DNA from: Leifsonia aquatica
GTDB taxonomy: Bacteria; Actinomycetota; Actinomycetes; Actinomycetales; Microbacteriaceae
Reading direction: 5' to 3'
Length of the DNA: 64,000 bases
Assembly: GCF_014190775.1 (NCBI RefSeq)
Contig: NZ_JACHVP010000005.1
Coordinates: 186,001 to 250,000, forward strand
Position 1 is the stretch's first letter. Each line of letters begins with the position of its first letter. Under the pieces are notes generated by a model that was not told the origin of the DNA, did not search any database, and worked only from the letters and a program-made list of their open reading frames with translations. The translations under genes were made by a program, and so were the position numbers. Shown piece by piece: positions 46,256 to 56,705 of this stretch.

Positions 46256-46260
<5 letters not shown>
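45811..46260 (+). CDS. DUF3817 membrane protein
   Basis: 149 residues with three to four hydrophobic helices ([54 protein letters not shown]). It matches DUF3817 (YP_-type integral membrane proteins with RVA--GIML) as remembered. The function is unknown. It lies directly before guaA: its stop TAG shares three bases with the ATT start proposed for guaA, so the two are probably translated together. Confidence 0.85.
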
Positions 46261-47884
<1,624 letters not shown>

Positions 47885-47899
47885 TCCCCGCGACATGAG

Positions 47900-47933
47900 A
47901 AGAGCCCGGGATGCGAATGCATCCCGGGCTCTT
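47900..47933. terminator. Bidirectional terminator between guaA and the BI-1 gene
   Basis: Perfect 15-bp stem (47900-47914 with 47919-47933) around GAAT. It ends guaA from the left and the minus-strand BI-1 gene from the right. Confidence 0.88.
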
Positions 47934-47951
47934 CCCGTTGGTCGGTGTGTG

Positions 47952-48749
47952 CTAGTTGCGCGACGACAGCGCGAAGATGCGCAGCAGCTCCAGGTAGAGC
48001 CACACGACGGTGACCATGATGCCGAAGGTGCCGGCCCAGCCGTAGGCCCGCGGTGCACGGTTCTTGACGCCCTGCTGGATCGCGTCGAAGTCGAGCACGA
48101 GCGAGTAGGCGCACATGATGACGACGAGGACGCCGATCACGAGACCGAGAGGAATGCCGAAGATGTGGAAGGAACCGCGCAGGCCCCACGGGTCGTCGAC
48201 CGCTCCGGTGGCCATCAGGACGAGGTTCACGATCGAGAACAGCAGGTAGCCGACCATCGCGATCAGGAAGACCTTGGTGGCCTTGGCCGACGCGCGGATC
48301 TTGCCGCTGGCGAAGAGAGCGAGCGTGACACCGACGACGACGATCGTGCCGATGACCGCCTGGATCACCACGCCGTCCGCCAACGCCTCGTAGAAGGCGG
48401 AGATGCCGCCGATGAAGACGCCCTCGGCGGCCGCGTAGGCCAGCGTGAGTCCTGCGGACGGGAGCTTCTTGCGGTTGCGGAAGATGTTGACGAACGCGAG
48501 CACGAGGCCCGCGATTCCGCCGACGATCCAGAGGAACGGGACGACCCATCCCACCACCGCGAAGGCGACGAGGACTCCGAAGCCGATCGCGGTCTTGCGG
48601 ATGGTGTCCTCGACGGTCATCCGGTCGGTGTCGACCGAGGTCGCGGACGGAGATTCGTACATCTCCTGCAGGCTCTCGGCACTCAGGTTCGTCTTGCTGC
48701 CGTTCTGGAACGCGGGGCTCTGAGAGAAGGCCGGGTTGGACGTTGCCAT
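47952..48749 (-). CDS. Bax inhibitor-1/YccA family membrane protein
   Basis: 265 residues with seven membrane spans after a polar N-terminus of about 60 residues. Family blocks include VGWVVPFLWIVGGIAGLVLAF, GVFIGGISAFYEAL and ILVVLMCAYSLVLDF-like residues near the C-terminus. BI-1/YccA proteins act as pH-sensitive ion leak channels or protease regulators in bacteria, but the role here is not known. GAGGAACC precedes the ATG. Confidence 0.9.
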   Translation of the reverse strand: MATSNPAFSQSPAFQNGSKTNLSAESLQEMYESPSATSVDTDRMTVEDTIRKTAIGFGVLVAFAVVGWVVPFLWIVGGIAGLVLAFVNIFRNRKKLPSAGLTLAYAAAEGVFIGGISAFYEALADGVVIQAVIGTIVVVGVTLALFASGKIRASAKATKVFLIAMVGYLLFSIVNLVLMATGAVDDPWGLRGSFHIFGIPLGLVIGVLVVIMCAYSLVLDFDAIQQGVKNRAPRAYGWAGTFGIMVTVVWLYLELLRIFALSSRN

Positions 48750-48799
48750 GGGTTCCTCGCTTGATCGGGGACTGTGGCGAAGATCGCCGTCCCTCTAAT

Positions 48800-49345
48800 C
48801 TAGTCGGTCGATTTTCTGAGAGTTCTGACAGATTGCCATGAATCCCATCGGATGGCGATCGCGCGGGCCGCCCAGGCACCCGCGACGACGGTGAGGGTGC
48901 TGACGAGGACGGTGATCCATCCCTGTTCGTAGGTGGTCACGAAGGTCGGCAGCACGATGCTCGACGCGATCGGGAGCAGGAGCGCGGCGAAGGCGATGAG
49001 GGGGCGCAGCCGCACGAGCAGCCACGCGGCCAGGGTCACGGCGTAGCACCACGCGAATCCCGAGCCGCCGAGCATCAGCCAGGTGAAGCCGAGGACGGGG
49101 ACCGCGACGGCGACGCGCCGGCCGATCGTCGAGGGGATGACGGCCCAGGCGGTCGGTTGCATCAACGAGCCGACCAGCAGGAACGGGAGGCTGTACGTGG
49201 TGGTCACGAGGATGCAGCCGGTGCCGATCACGAGCATCGCGAGTCCTGCGGCGAGACGCGGTCGGTAGGCGCCCCAGCGCAGCGGCAGCAGGGAGGCGGG
49301 CTCGCGCCACCGGGCGGTTCGGGGAGCGCTCTCGACGGCGGGCAC
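48800..49345 (-). CDS. Small membrane protein of unknown function
   Basis: 181 residues from GTG 49345, with about five hydrophobic segments (GLAMLVIGTGCILVTT, FLLVGSLMQPTAWAVI, VAVAVPVLGFTWLML, PLIAFAALLLPIASSIVL). No family recognised. CAGAAT 6 nt upstream suggests a leaderless transcript. The C-terminus WDSWQSVRTLRKSTD is cytoplasmic by the charge rule. It is divergent from the phosphodiesterase gene. Confidence 0.75.
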   Translation of the reverse strand: MPAVESAPRTARWREPASLLPLRWGAYRPRLAAGLAMLVIGTGCILVTTTYSLPFLLVGSLMQPTAWAVIPSTIGRRVAVAVPVLGFTWLMLGGSGFAWCYAVTLAAWLLVRLRPLIAFAALLLPIASSIVLPTFVTTYEQGWITVLVSTLTVVAGAWAARAIAIRWDSWQSVRTLRKSTD

Positions 49346-49351
49346 CCGTCG

Positions 49352-49357
49352 ATTCTG
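49352..49357 (-). promoter_or_regulatory. -10-like box CAGAAT of the small membrane protein
   Basis: CAGAAT on the minus strand, 6 nt before GTG 49345. Confidence 0.4.
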
Positions 49358-49397
49358 TCATCCGCAGTGGGGTCACGGGCAGCCCCCGAGCGCGGGC

Positions 49398-49403
49398 TAG
49401 GAT
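49398..49403 (+). promoter_or_regulatory. -10 box TAGGAT, leaderless start of the phosphodiesterase gene
   Basis: TAGGAT lies 6 nt before ATG 49410. Confidence 0.6.
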
Positions 49404-49409
49404 CGCTCC

Positions 49410-50480
49410 ATGCGTGCTCGTCCCGCCCCCCTCGTGATCGGTCACCGGGGTGCGCCCGGGTATCGTCCCGAGCACACGGCGGCGGCCTACGAGCTCGCCT
49501 TCGCCCTCGGAGCCGACGCGGTGGAGCCCGATCTCGTCGCCACCAAGGACGGCGTGCTGGTGGTTCGTCACGAGAACGAGATCTCGGGGACGACCGATGT
49601 GGCCGACCGTCCGGAGTTCGCCGATCGCCGCACGACGCGGGAGGTCGATGGGGAAGCGCTCACCGGCTGGTTCACGGAGGACTTCACCTGGGCCGAATTG
49701 GCGACACTGCACGCGCGGGAGCGCCTGCCGCAGCTGAGGCAGGCGAGTGCCACCTTCGACGACCGCTACCCCATCCTCCGCTTCCGCGACCTCCTCGACC
49801 TCGTCGATCGCGCCTCCGACGACACCGGCAGGCGGCTCGGGGTCGTCGCCGAGATCAAGCATGCGACGCATTTCGCGGCGGCCGGTCTGCCCCTCGATGA
49901 GCTCGTGATGCGCGACTTGTCCGACGCGGGCTGGACGGACCGGACCGGCCTGGTCGTCGAGAGCTTCGAGCCGACCGTGCTCAGGGAGCTGCACGACCGG
50001 GGCTTCCCGGGCAAGCGGGTGTACCTGCTCGAGGATGCGGGCGCGCCCGCCGATCGCGTCGCGTCGTCCGGCTCGGCCGCTGCGGGTTACGACACCGATC
50101 TCACGCTTCGCGGCCTCTACGCGCTCGGCTTCGGCGCGCCCTCGGCAGCGGCGCGGGTCGACGGGATCAGCGTGGAGACCTCGCTCGTGCTCGCCTCGGG
50201 CTCGGTGGCCGTCTCGCTCTTCGACGACGACGACGGGAGCATCGACATCGGCGCGGTGACCTCGGATCTCGTCGACCTCGCGCACTCGGCGGGGCTCTCG
50301 GTCTACACCTGGACCCTCCGGCCCGAGAACGCGATGCTGCAGCCCGAGTTCCGCACGGGCGGCCGGGACGACGAGTGGGGTGACTGGCGCCGGCTGTTCT
50401 CGATCCTGCTCCACTCGGGCGTGGACGGCGTGTTCGCCGACCACCCCGATCTGGCCGTCGCCGTGCGCGACGGACGCTGA
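49410..50480 (+). CDS. Glycerophosphodiester phosphodiesterase
   Basis: 356 residues, GDPD barrel, with no signal peptide. The catalytic set is GHRGAPGYRPEHTAAAYELA (His12, Arg13), EPDLVATKDG (Glu39, Asp41), and HENE at 54-57. It splits glycerophosphodiesters to glycerol-3-P and an alcohol, so it could feed glpD (inference). The length is on the long side, with an insertion between the second and third motifs. It is followed 64 nt later by pcrA. Confidence 0.9.
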   Translation: MRARPAPLVIGHRGAPGYRPEHTAAAYELAFALGADAVEPDLVATKDGVLVVRHENEISGTTDVADRPEFADRRTTREVDGEALTGWFTEDFTWAELATLHARERLPQLRQASATFDDRYPILRFRDLLDLVDRASDDTGRRLGVVAEIKHATHFAAAGLPLDELVMRDLSDAGWTDRTGLVVESFEPTVLRELHDRGFPGKRVYLLEDAGAPADRVASSGSAAAGYDTDLTLRGLYALGFGAPSAAARVDGISVETSLVLASGSVAVSLFDDDDGSIDIGAVTSDLVDLAHSAGLSVYTWTLRPENAMLQPEFRTGGRDDEWGDWRRLFSILLHSGVDGVFADHPDLAVAVRDGR

Positions 50481-50528
50481 CCCCCGCGTCCGGCTCGATG
50501 GTCGGAGCCGGATGACAGTGGGGGCGGC

Positions 50529-50534
50529 TAAAAT
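50529..50534 (+). promoter_or_regulatory. -10 box TAAAAT of pcrA
   Basis: TAAAAT is 10 nt before ATG 50545, implying a leader of only about 4 nt. Confidence 0.5.
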
Positions 50535-50544
50535 CGTTGGAGAC

Positions 50545-53061
50545 ATGACGAGCCTTCCCGACGCCCCCACCGGTATCACCTCTTCCGTGCCGATCATCCT
50601 CGACGGCTGGGAGGGCGACGACCGCTCCGGCGGCTCTCGCGACGGCGGCTCCGGAGGCCCGTTCGGTGGCGCGTCGTCGCCGAACGAACGGCTGTTCGCC
50701 GGTCTCAACCCGCAGCAGCGGGAGGCCGCCGAGTACCGCGGCTCCGCGCTGCTCATCCTGGCCGGTGCCGGCTCGGGCAAGACGAGCGTGCTCACCCGCC
50801 GCATCGCCGGGCTGATCGAGAGCCGCGAGGCGTGGCCGAGCCAGATCCTCGCCATCACGTTCACCAACAAGGCGGCGAACGAGATGCGGGAGCGCGTCGA
50901 GGGGCTGCTCGGCGGTAAGGCGCAGGGGATGTGGATCTCGACGTTCCACTCCGCCTGCGTGCGCATCCTGCGCCGGGAGGCCGAGACCATCGGCAAGACG
51001 CAGAGCTTCACCATCTACGACTCCGGCGACTCCCGGGCGCTGCTGAAGCGGATCATCAAGGAGCTGTCCGCCGACACGCTCGGCTTCACGGTGGCGGGGG
51101 CGGCGGCCCGCATCTCCAAGCTCAAGAACGAGCTCACCGACATCGAGGCCTTCGCCCGCTCGGCCAACCTGAGCGACCCGCAGGAGGTGATGTTCCTCGA
51201 GATCTTCCGGCAGTACACGCGCGCTCTGCGCACGGCGAACGCCTTCGACTTCGACGACCTCATCGCCGAGACGGTGTTCCTGTTTCGCGCGTTCCCGAAG
51301 GTCGCCGCGTTGTACCAGCGACGCTTCCGCCACATCCTGGTCGACGAGTACCAGGACACGAACCACGCGCAGTACTCGCTCATCCGCGAGCTGACGATGC
51401 CGATCGCACCGGACATCGCGGACGAGCTGGAGGCGCAGGGGCACCACGTCGAGCGCATGCGCGACGCCGTCGGCGTGATCCCCGGCGCCTCGCTGACGGT
51501 CGTCGGCGACTCCGACCAGTCGATCTACGCCTTCCGCGGTGCGGACATCCGCAACATCGTGGAGTTCGAGCGCGACTTCCCGGGCGCGAAGGTGGTGCTG
51601 CTCGAGCAGAACTACCGCTCGACCCAGAACATCCTGAGCGCGGCGAACGCCGTGATCGCCAACAACTTCGACCGCAAGGACAAGAACCTCTGGACCGCCG
51701 TCGGCGACGGCGAGAAGATCGTCGGCTACACCGGTTACTCGGGGCACGACGAGGCGCAGTTCGTCGCGGACGAGATCGAGAAGCTGCACGGCGCCGGCAT
51801 GGACTACAAGGACATCGCCGTCTTCTATCGCACCAACGCGCAGACGCGTGCGCTCGAGGAGATCTTCATCCGGTCGGCCCTGCCGTACAAGGTGATGGGC
51901 GGGACCAAGTTCTACGAGCGCGCGGAGATCAAGGACGCGATGGCGTACCTCGTGACCGTGGCCAACCCGCAGGACACGCTCGCTCTGCGCCGCATCCTGA
52001 ACACGCCGAAGCGGGGCATCGGCCCGGCGACCGAGACGCAGCTCGCGAGCTACGCCGACGACAACGGGATGACATTCCGCGAGGCGATGCGCGATGCCGG
52101 CTCGCTGGGTCTCGGCCCCAAGGTGACCGCGGCCATCCTCCAGCTCTCGACGCTGCTCGACGAGGCGTCCGCGAAGACCGACCCGGAGAACCCGGCCGGC
52201 GTCTCCCCGGTCGCGGACGTGCTCACCTTCCTGCTGGACGGCAGCGGCCTGCTGGACGTGCTCCGCAACAGCCGCGACCCGCAGGACGAGGCCCGCGCCG
52301 AGAATGTCGAGGAGCTCGTGGCGGTGACGCGCGAGTTCGCGCGCAACAACCCGGACGGCACCCTCATCGACTTCCTCACCGAGGTGTCCCTGGTGGCTGC
52401 GGCGGACGACATCGACGACTCGAGCGGGTCGGTCTCGCTCATGACGCTGCACACGGCGAAGGGCCTCGAGTACGACGCCGTGTTCTTGACGGGCGTGGAG
52501 GAGGACCTCCTCCCGCACCGCATGTCGGCCAACGAGCCCGGTGGTCCGGCGGAGGAGCGCCGCCTGTTCTACGTGGGCATCACCCGGGCCAAGAAGCGCC
52601 TGTTCCTCTCCCTGGCGATGACACGGGCGCAGTTCGGCGAGACCGCGGTCGCCATGCCGAGCCGCTACCTGCAAGAGATCCCCTCCGACCTCGTCGAGTG
52701 GCGCCAGTCGCCCGGCTCTGCGAACGGACGCGGCGGGAGCCAGTCGCGGGCGCTCAACGCGCGCAAGCCCGGGCTGGGCTCCGGATCGGGCGGCGGCCGC
52801 TGGAACGAGAGTTTCACCTCCGGCGGGTTCTCGGCTCCCGAGCGCCCGAAGGCCGAATGGCCGAACCGTGTCACGGGGAAGGTCCGCGACAACGGCGATC
52901 TCGAGCTCGCTCCCGGCGACCGGATCACCCACGCCGACTTCGGCGAGGGGCGGGTCACGGCCGTCACCGGCGAGGGCGCCAAGCGCGTCGCGCACGTCCA
53001 GTTCGAGAAGGTGGGCGCGAAGAAGCTCCTCATCAAGATCGCGCCGATCGACAAGCTGTGA
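50545..53061 (+). CDS. pcrA: ATP-dependent DNA helicase PcrA/UvrD
   Basis: 838 residues, UvrD/PcrA superfamily 1A. A Gly/Ser-rich N-terminal arm of about 45 residues precedes the helicase core. Motif I is AGAGSGKT (73-80), Ia ITFTNKAANEMRERV, II LVDEYQDTNHAQY, III VVGDSDQSIYAFRGA, and V-VI include LMTLHTAKGLEYDAVF and YVGITRAKKRLFLS. The C-terminal tail ends with a beta-type module (RVTAVTGEGAKRVAHVQFEKVG) usual in PcrA. Roles: DNA repair and removal of RecA from DNA. It overlaps the following gene by GTGA. Confidence 0.95.
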   Translation: MTSLPDAPTGITSSVPIILDGWEGDDRSGGSRDGGSGGPFGGASSPNERLFAGLNPQQREAAEYRGSALLILAGAGSGKTSVLTRRIAGLIESREAWPSQILAITFTNKAANEMRERVEGLLGGKAQGMWISTFHSACVRILRREAETIGKTQSFTIYDSGDSRALLKRIIKELSADTLGFTVAGAAARISKLKNELTDIEAFARSANLSDPQEVMFLEIFRQYTRALRTANAFDFDDLIAETVFLFRAFPKVAALYQRRFRHILVDEYQDTNHAQYSLIRELTMPIAPDIADELEAQGHHVERMRDAVGVIPGASLTVVGDSDQSIYAFRGADIRNIVEFERDFPGAKVVLLEQNYRSTQNILSAANAVIANNFDRKDKNLWTAVGDGEKIVGYTGYSGHDEAQFVADEIEKLHGAGMDYKDIAVFYRTNAQTRALEEIFIRSALPYKVMGGTKFYERAEIKDAMAYLVTVANPQDTLALRRILNTPKRGIGPATETQLASYADDNGMTFREAMRDAGSLGLGPKVTAAILQLSTLLDEASAKTDPENPAGVSPVADVLTFLLDGSGLLDVLRNSRDPQDEARAENVEELVAVTREFARNNPDGTLIDFLTEVSLVAAADDIDDSSGSVSLMTLHTAKGLEYDAVFLTGVEEDLLPHRMSANEPGGPAEERRLFYVGITRAKKRLFLSLAMTRAQFGETAVAMPSRYLQEIPSDLVEWRQSPGSANGRGGSQSRALNARKPGLGSGSGGGRWNESFTSGGFSAPERPKAEWPNRVTGKVRDNGDLELAPGDRITHADFGEGRVTAVTGEGAKRVAHVQFEKVGAKKLLIKIAPIDKL

Positions 53062-54089
53062 AGCCCGCCGGGCTCGCCTCGATGAGCGTCGAGGTCGGTT
53101 TCCGGGCGGCGGCCGCCGTCGCGGTTCCGCTGTTCATCCTGTGGTCGGTGGGGCGGCTGGATCTCGCCGCTTACGCGACGTTCGGCGCGTTCACGGCCCT
53201 GTACGGCCGCAACGAGCCGTACAGGCTGCGCATCCGGAGCGTGTCGGTGGCCGGCCTCGCTCTGCTCGCGAGCATCGCCCTCGGTGTGTGGCTGGCAGTG
53301 CTCGGCGAGCCGCTCGCCCTCCTGGCCGTCGCGCTCGTCGTGATCGTGGCCGGCGGCACGCTGCTCGTGACCACACTCCAGCTGCTGCCCTCCCAGCCGC
53401 TCTTCTTCGTGTTCTCCCTCCTCGTGTGCGCGAACGTCCCGACCACGGCCGCCGAGGCCTGGCCGCGGATCGGTCTCGCGGCTTTGGTGGCCGTCTTCTC
53501 GTGGCTGCTGACGATGTCGGGGTGGCTCGTGCGCCGCGTGGCCGGCGGTCGCGAATCCGTGCTGCTCAAGGAGCTGCGCAGGCGCCCCGTGGTCGACGGG
53601 ACCGTTCTGCGCGACCCCCGCGTCTGGTTGACTGTCGCGCAGAACGTCGTCGGTGTCGTGATCGCGGGCGGCATCGCGTTGTCGTTCGGCTTCGGCCACG
53701 CGTACTGGGCGGTCGTCAGCCTCGTGGCGGTCATCCCGCCCGCGCGGGCTGCGCACTCGATCTCGCGATCGCTGCACCGGATCTTCGGGACGATCGCCGG
53801 CGTCGGAGTCACGGCGGCGCTGCTGTTCTGGTCTCCTCCCGCGCTCGTCGTGATCCTGGTGATCGTCGTCTGCCAGTTCTTCGCGGAGATGCTCGTCGGC
53901 CGTCACTACGGCTCGGCCCTGGTCTTCATCACGCCGATGGCCCTGGCGGTCTCGCACCTCGCGACGCCGGCTCCCCTCGGGACCCTGGTCGGCGACCGTG
54001 TGCTCGAGACGGTGGTCGGAGCCGGGATCGGCATCGTCCTGGTGCTGCTCGCGCGCGGGATCGAACGAGCGCGCGGGCTCGCGGCCTAG
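53058..54089 (+). CDS. FUSC family membrane protein
   Basis: 343 residues from GTG 53058, overlapping the pcrA stop. Two blocks of membrane helices, the second containing FGFGHAYWAVVSLVAVIPPARAAHSISRSLHRIFGT, typical of FUSC (fusaric acid resistance-like) proteins. The first block has VGRLDLAAYATFGAFTALYGRNEPYR. It is presumably an exporter or scaffold for one; the substrate is unknown. The stop is the CTAG shared with the MpaB gene. Confidence 0.85.
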   Translation: MKPAGLASMSVEVGFRAAAAVAVPLFILWSVGRLDLAAYATFGAFTALYGRNEPYRLRIRSVSVAGLALLASIALGVWLAVLGEPLALLAVALVVIVAGGTLLVTTLQLLPSQPLFFVFSLLVCANVPTTAAEAWPRIGLAALVAVFSWLLTMSGWLVRRVAGGRESVLLKELRRRPVVDGTVLRDPRVWLTVAQNVVGVVIAGGIALSFGFGHAYWAVVSLVAVIPPARAAHSISRSLHRIFGTIAGVGVTAALLFWSPPALVVILVIVVCQFFAEMLVGRHYGSALVFITPMALAVSHLATPAPLGTLVGDRVLETVVGAGIGIVLVLLARGIERARGLAA

Positions 54090-54922
54090 CGCGCCCGGGC
54101 TCTGTCCTCCCGCACCATCCGCCGTACCCGTCGCAGGTAGGCGTCCCGTGGAGCGTGGCGCAGAGCCCGGGGCATCCGTGGGTACCACCACGCGAGCCGG
54201 CGCATCCAGCGCTCGTACCGCTGCCGGTGCTGCTCGCTCCACGGGAGCCGGTACAGCTCGCGCACGGGCTCCGGCAGCAGGCCGGCCGTCACCAGCCGGG
54301 CGTCGGGGAGCAGCAGGCGCACCCAGAGCGGGACGTTCCGCGGGTAGAGGATCTGGCCCGCCAGCTCCCGGGTGCGGTCGCTCACCGAGACCCGGCCGAG
54401 CATCTCCTCCCAGTACCCGTCGAACGCTTCGCGCGTGGGCGGCCAACTCGACGGAGGCACCTGCATGTTGGCGCCCAGCCGGGTGTACTCCTGGTAGACG
54501 CCCTCCTGCTCGGCGGGGGAGAGCGGGCCGAAGACGCGCTCGTGGAGGTCCATCATCGTGCGGTAGAGCGTCGCCGCCACCCAGAGCTGCAGCTGCGGGT
54601 CGTAGGCGTTGTACGCCGGTGCGCTGCCGGCCGCGCGCGCCCGCACCGGGGCGTGCGCCCGGTTCACCCGGCGTCGCACGACGGCGAACTCCTCCGGCGT
54701 CGCGAACACGGCAGCGCACATAAAGGTCATGGTGGCGTGCAGGCGATCCATCGCCCGCTCGGCGAAGTCGCTGTGGTCGGCGACGCCCTGTCCCACGGCC
54801 GGCTCCGCCACCTGGAGCAGCAGTGCCCGCCCGCCGCCGACCAGCGGCAGCGCCTCGGCGGCGACCGTCCGCAGATCGATCGGTGGACGCGTCGTGCGCC
54901 GCTCTCGAGTCCGTCTGAGCAC
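54086..54922 (-). CDS. Oxygenase MpaB family (DUF2236) protein
   Basis: 278 residues, alpha-helical. Features remembered for DUF2236 are HATMTFMCAAVFATPEEFAVV near the start, NAYDPQLQLWVAATLYRTMM, and DHRERYERWMRRLAWWYP-like sequence in the C-terminal half (here RQRYERWMRRLAWWYPRM). MpaB-like proteins bind haem and act as oxygenases. GTG 54922 is supported by CAGGAT 6 nt upstream. It converges on FUSC over CTAG and follows the surface-protein gene. Confidence 0.82.
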   Translation of the reverse strand: MLRRTRERRTTRPPIDLRTVAAEALPLVGGGRALLLQVAEPAVGQGVADHSDFAERAMDRLHATMTFMCAAVFATPEEFAVVRRRVNRAHAPVRARAAGSAPAYNAYDPQLQLWVAATLYRTMMDLHERVFGPLSPAEQEGVYQEYTRLGANMQVPPSSWPPTREAFDGYWEEMLGRVSVSDRTRELAGQILYPRNVPLWVRLLLPDARLVTAGLLPEPVRELYRLPWSEQHRQRYERWMRRLAWWYPRMPRALRHAPRDAYLRRVRRMVREDRARAR

Positions 54923-54928
54923 GCAGCC

Positions 54929-54934
54929 ATCCTG
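54929..54934 (-). promoter_or_regulatory. -10-like box CAGGAT of the MpaB gene
   Basis: CAGGAT on the minus strand, 6 nt before GTG 54922. Confidence 0.4.
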
Positions 54935-54970
54935 CCCGGCCCGCCTGCGAGCGAGCGCAACGACTGCCGT

Positions 54971-56462
54971 TCATGCGCCGTGCCCCCCGCCGAACGGCCC
55001 GGTGCGAACGGGAGGTCTGCCGCACGCGCCCCGCCCCGATGAGCGCGACGAGTCCCAATCCGACGGCGGCGATCCCTGCGGCGCCCCACCCGAGAGCACC
55101 CTCGGAGTCGGCGCCGGTCGCTGCGAGGACGGGGGAGGAGAGGGATGCGGGAGCGGGGAGGGGCTGGGCGCGGGTGATCTCCGAGGCGACTCCGAACGGG
55201 GAACTCCACGGGAGCATCCGGAGGCCGCCGAGTTCCGGTGCGACCCGTTCCGGGTCGATCCGTTCGATCCAGACGTAGTATCCCGGCGCCGGCAGCTCGC
55301 AGGAGGGCGTCTCATAATCGCCGACACCGTCGACGACGGTTTCGACCGTGCAGACGACCGGTGCGCCCTCAGGTGCGGACTCCGCGACCTGGATCGGTTG
55401 CGGGAACGGCCCCAGCAGGCTGCTCTCCACCACGGCCGCGACGGGCACGAAGCCCTCCTCCGACGCGTGCACGCCCCACGTCGGGAGGAGCCCGTCGGCG
55501 CTGTCGACCGAGACCCGCAGTCGATCGGTGATCCGGTCGCCGACGGTCGCCTCCGGCGCGCTGGTGGTGGTCTCGACGGTCGGCCGGAAGGGGAGGGGAG
55601 ACGGCCCGGAGGTGCTGGCTCCCGCGCTTGCCGTCGTGCTCGCGGGTACGGCCATCAGGAGGGACTGAACGTGTTCTCCGTCGGGGACGGCGACACGCAG
55701 CCCCGCTCCGTAGGGGAGCTGGTCGAGGGATGCCGTCGCCATCACGGCGACGCTCGCCTCCTGCCCGTCGGGCACGATGGGGATGTCGCGCCCCGTCTCG
55801 ACGGTCGCGGTGCTGCTGCCGTCGGAGAAGCGGGCTCCGTCGAGGGAGACCACGGCCGCGTGGGCCGCGGCAGGAAGCAGCTCGCTGCCCGAGAGGCGCT
55901 CGGCGGTGAGCTCGACCCGCAGGCGCCCTGGCCCGGTCTCGGCGAGCTCAACGACCGCCTCGGCCCGGACCGCGATCGTCGCCAGCCGGGCCGACTCCTC
56001 CGCCATCGAGTGCGCCAGCGCCAGCACGGCACCGGCGTCCGCCCCGGCGCGCGCGGCGTAGCTCTCGGGGGAGTGGCCGTTCAGGCCGGAGACCATCCAG
56101 GTGGCGATCTGCCCCGCGGCAGCCGTCCGTCGGTCGTCCGTGCCGGCCCAGGTGCGGGAGATGTAGGCCAGGCGCGCAGCCTGCTCCGGGGAGAACCAGC
56201 CGAGGGTGTCCCCGTCGACGTATTCGAGCGCGTACCCGGTCGGACTGGTCTTGCCCGCGTTGAGGCAGAAGCCCTGCGCCCCGTCGTCGAGACGGTACGT
56301 GCCGAGCCACCACCCGTCGGACGACAGATAGCCCGGCCCATGCCCGGCCCCGCTGAGCGAGTGGGCGCTGGACGCAGGAACCAGGGCCTGCAGGACGCCG
56401 AGGAAGACGGCGAGGCCGGTCAGGGCCGTGGCGGTCAGGAGGTGCGATATCCGGTGTGTCAT
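54971..56462 (-). CDS. Sortase-type thioester-domain surface protein, reading frame disturbed near 3' end
   Basis: Signal peptide about 1-33. Next is a thioester-like domain: C66 in QGFCLNAG and Q118 in AAAGQIATW match the FC and ΦQxAΦW signature that forms an internal Cys-Gln thioester in Gram-positive adhesins. A long beta region follows, then a cell-wall sorting signal: LAATG at 446-450 (LAXTG class), a hydrophobic span and an Arg-rich tail. After RRGARR the frame does not stop but stays open past 54922 into the MpaB gene. Removing one G from the G6 run (C6 at 54983-54988) restores a stop at 54971-54973, giving 496 residues; coordinates use that stop. Confidence 0.75.
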
Positions 56463-56705
56463 GACCCCACCCTCGCCGGGCGGTGCGCCCGCGATCGTGG
56501 ATCCGCCGAACCGGTGGAAAGAGCCTCCCGAGACCGAGCTGGGGAGAACCCGACGCCTCCCGTTTACGGGACGCACAGTCGGACGCGCTAAGGTTCTCAC
56601 TGGCGAATTTATCTCGGCGTCGAGCTATTCTCTCGCGCCGACCGCCCGGCAGATGACAACCGGAATCGCTACAGCGAGCCCGGACCAGCAGCGGATTGGA
56701 TAACC
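56463..56705. other. Intergenic region between the surface protein and sucC
   Basis: About 243 nt with AT-richer patches (GAATTTATCTC, TATTCTCTC). It must hold the divergent promoters, but no pair of -35/-10 boxes stands out. A GGATTGGA at 56693-56700 may serve sucC. Confidence 0.4.

Noticed and set aside
52665-54970. Continuation of the adhesin frame through the MpaB gene
   Set aside because: Translated product is Arg/Pro-rich and unlike any protein; it overlaps a clear gene in another frame. Explained by the G6 frame disturbance.
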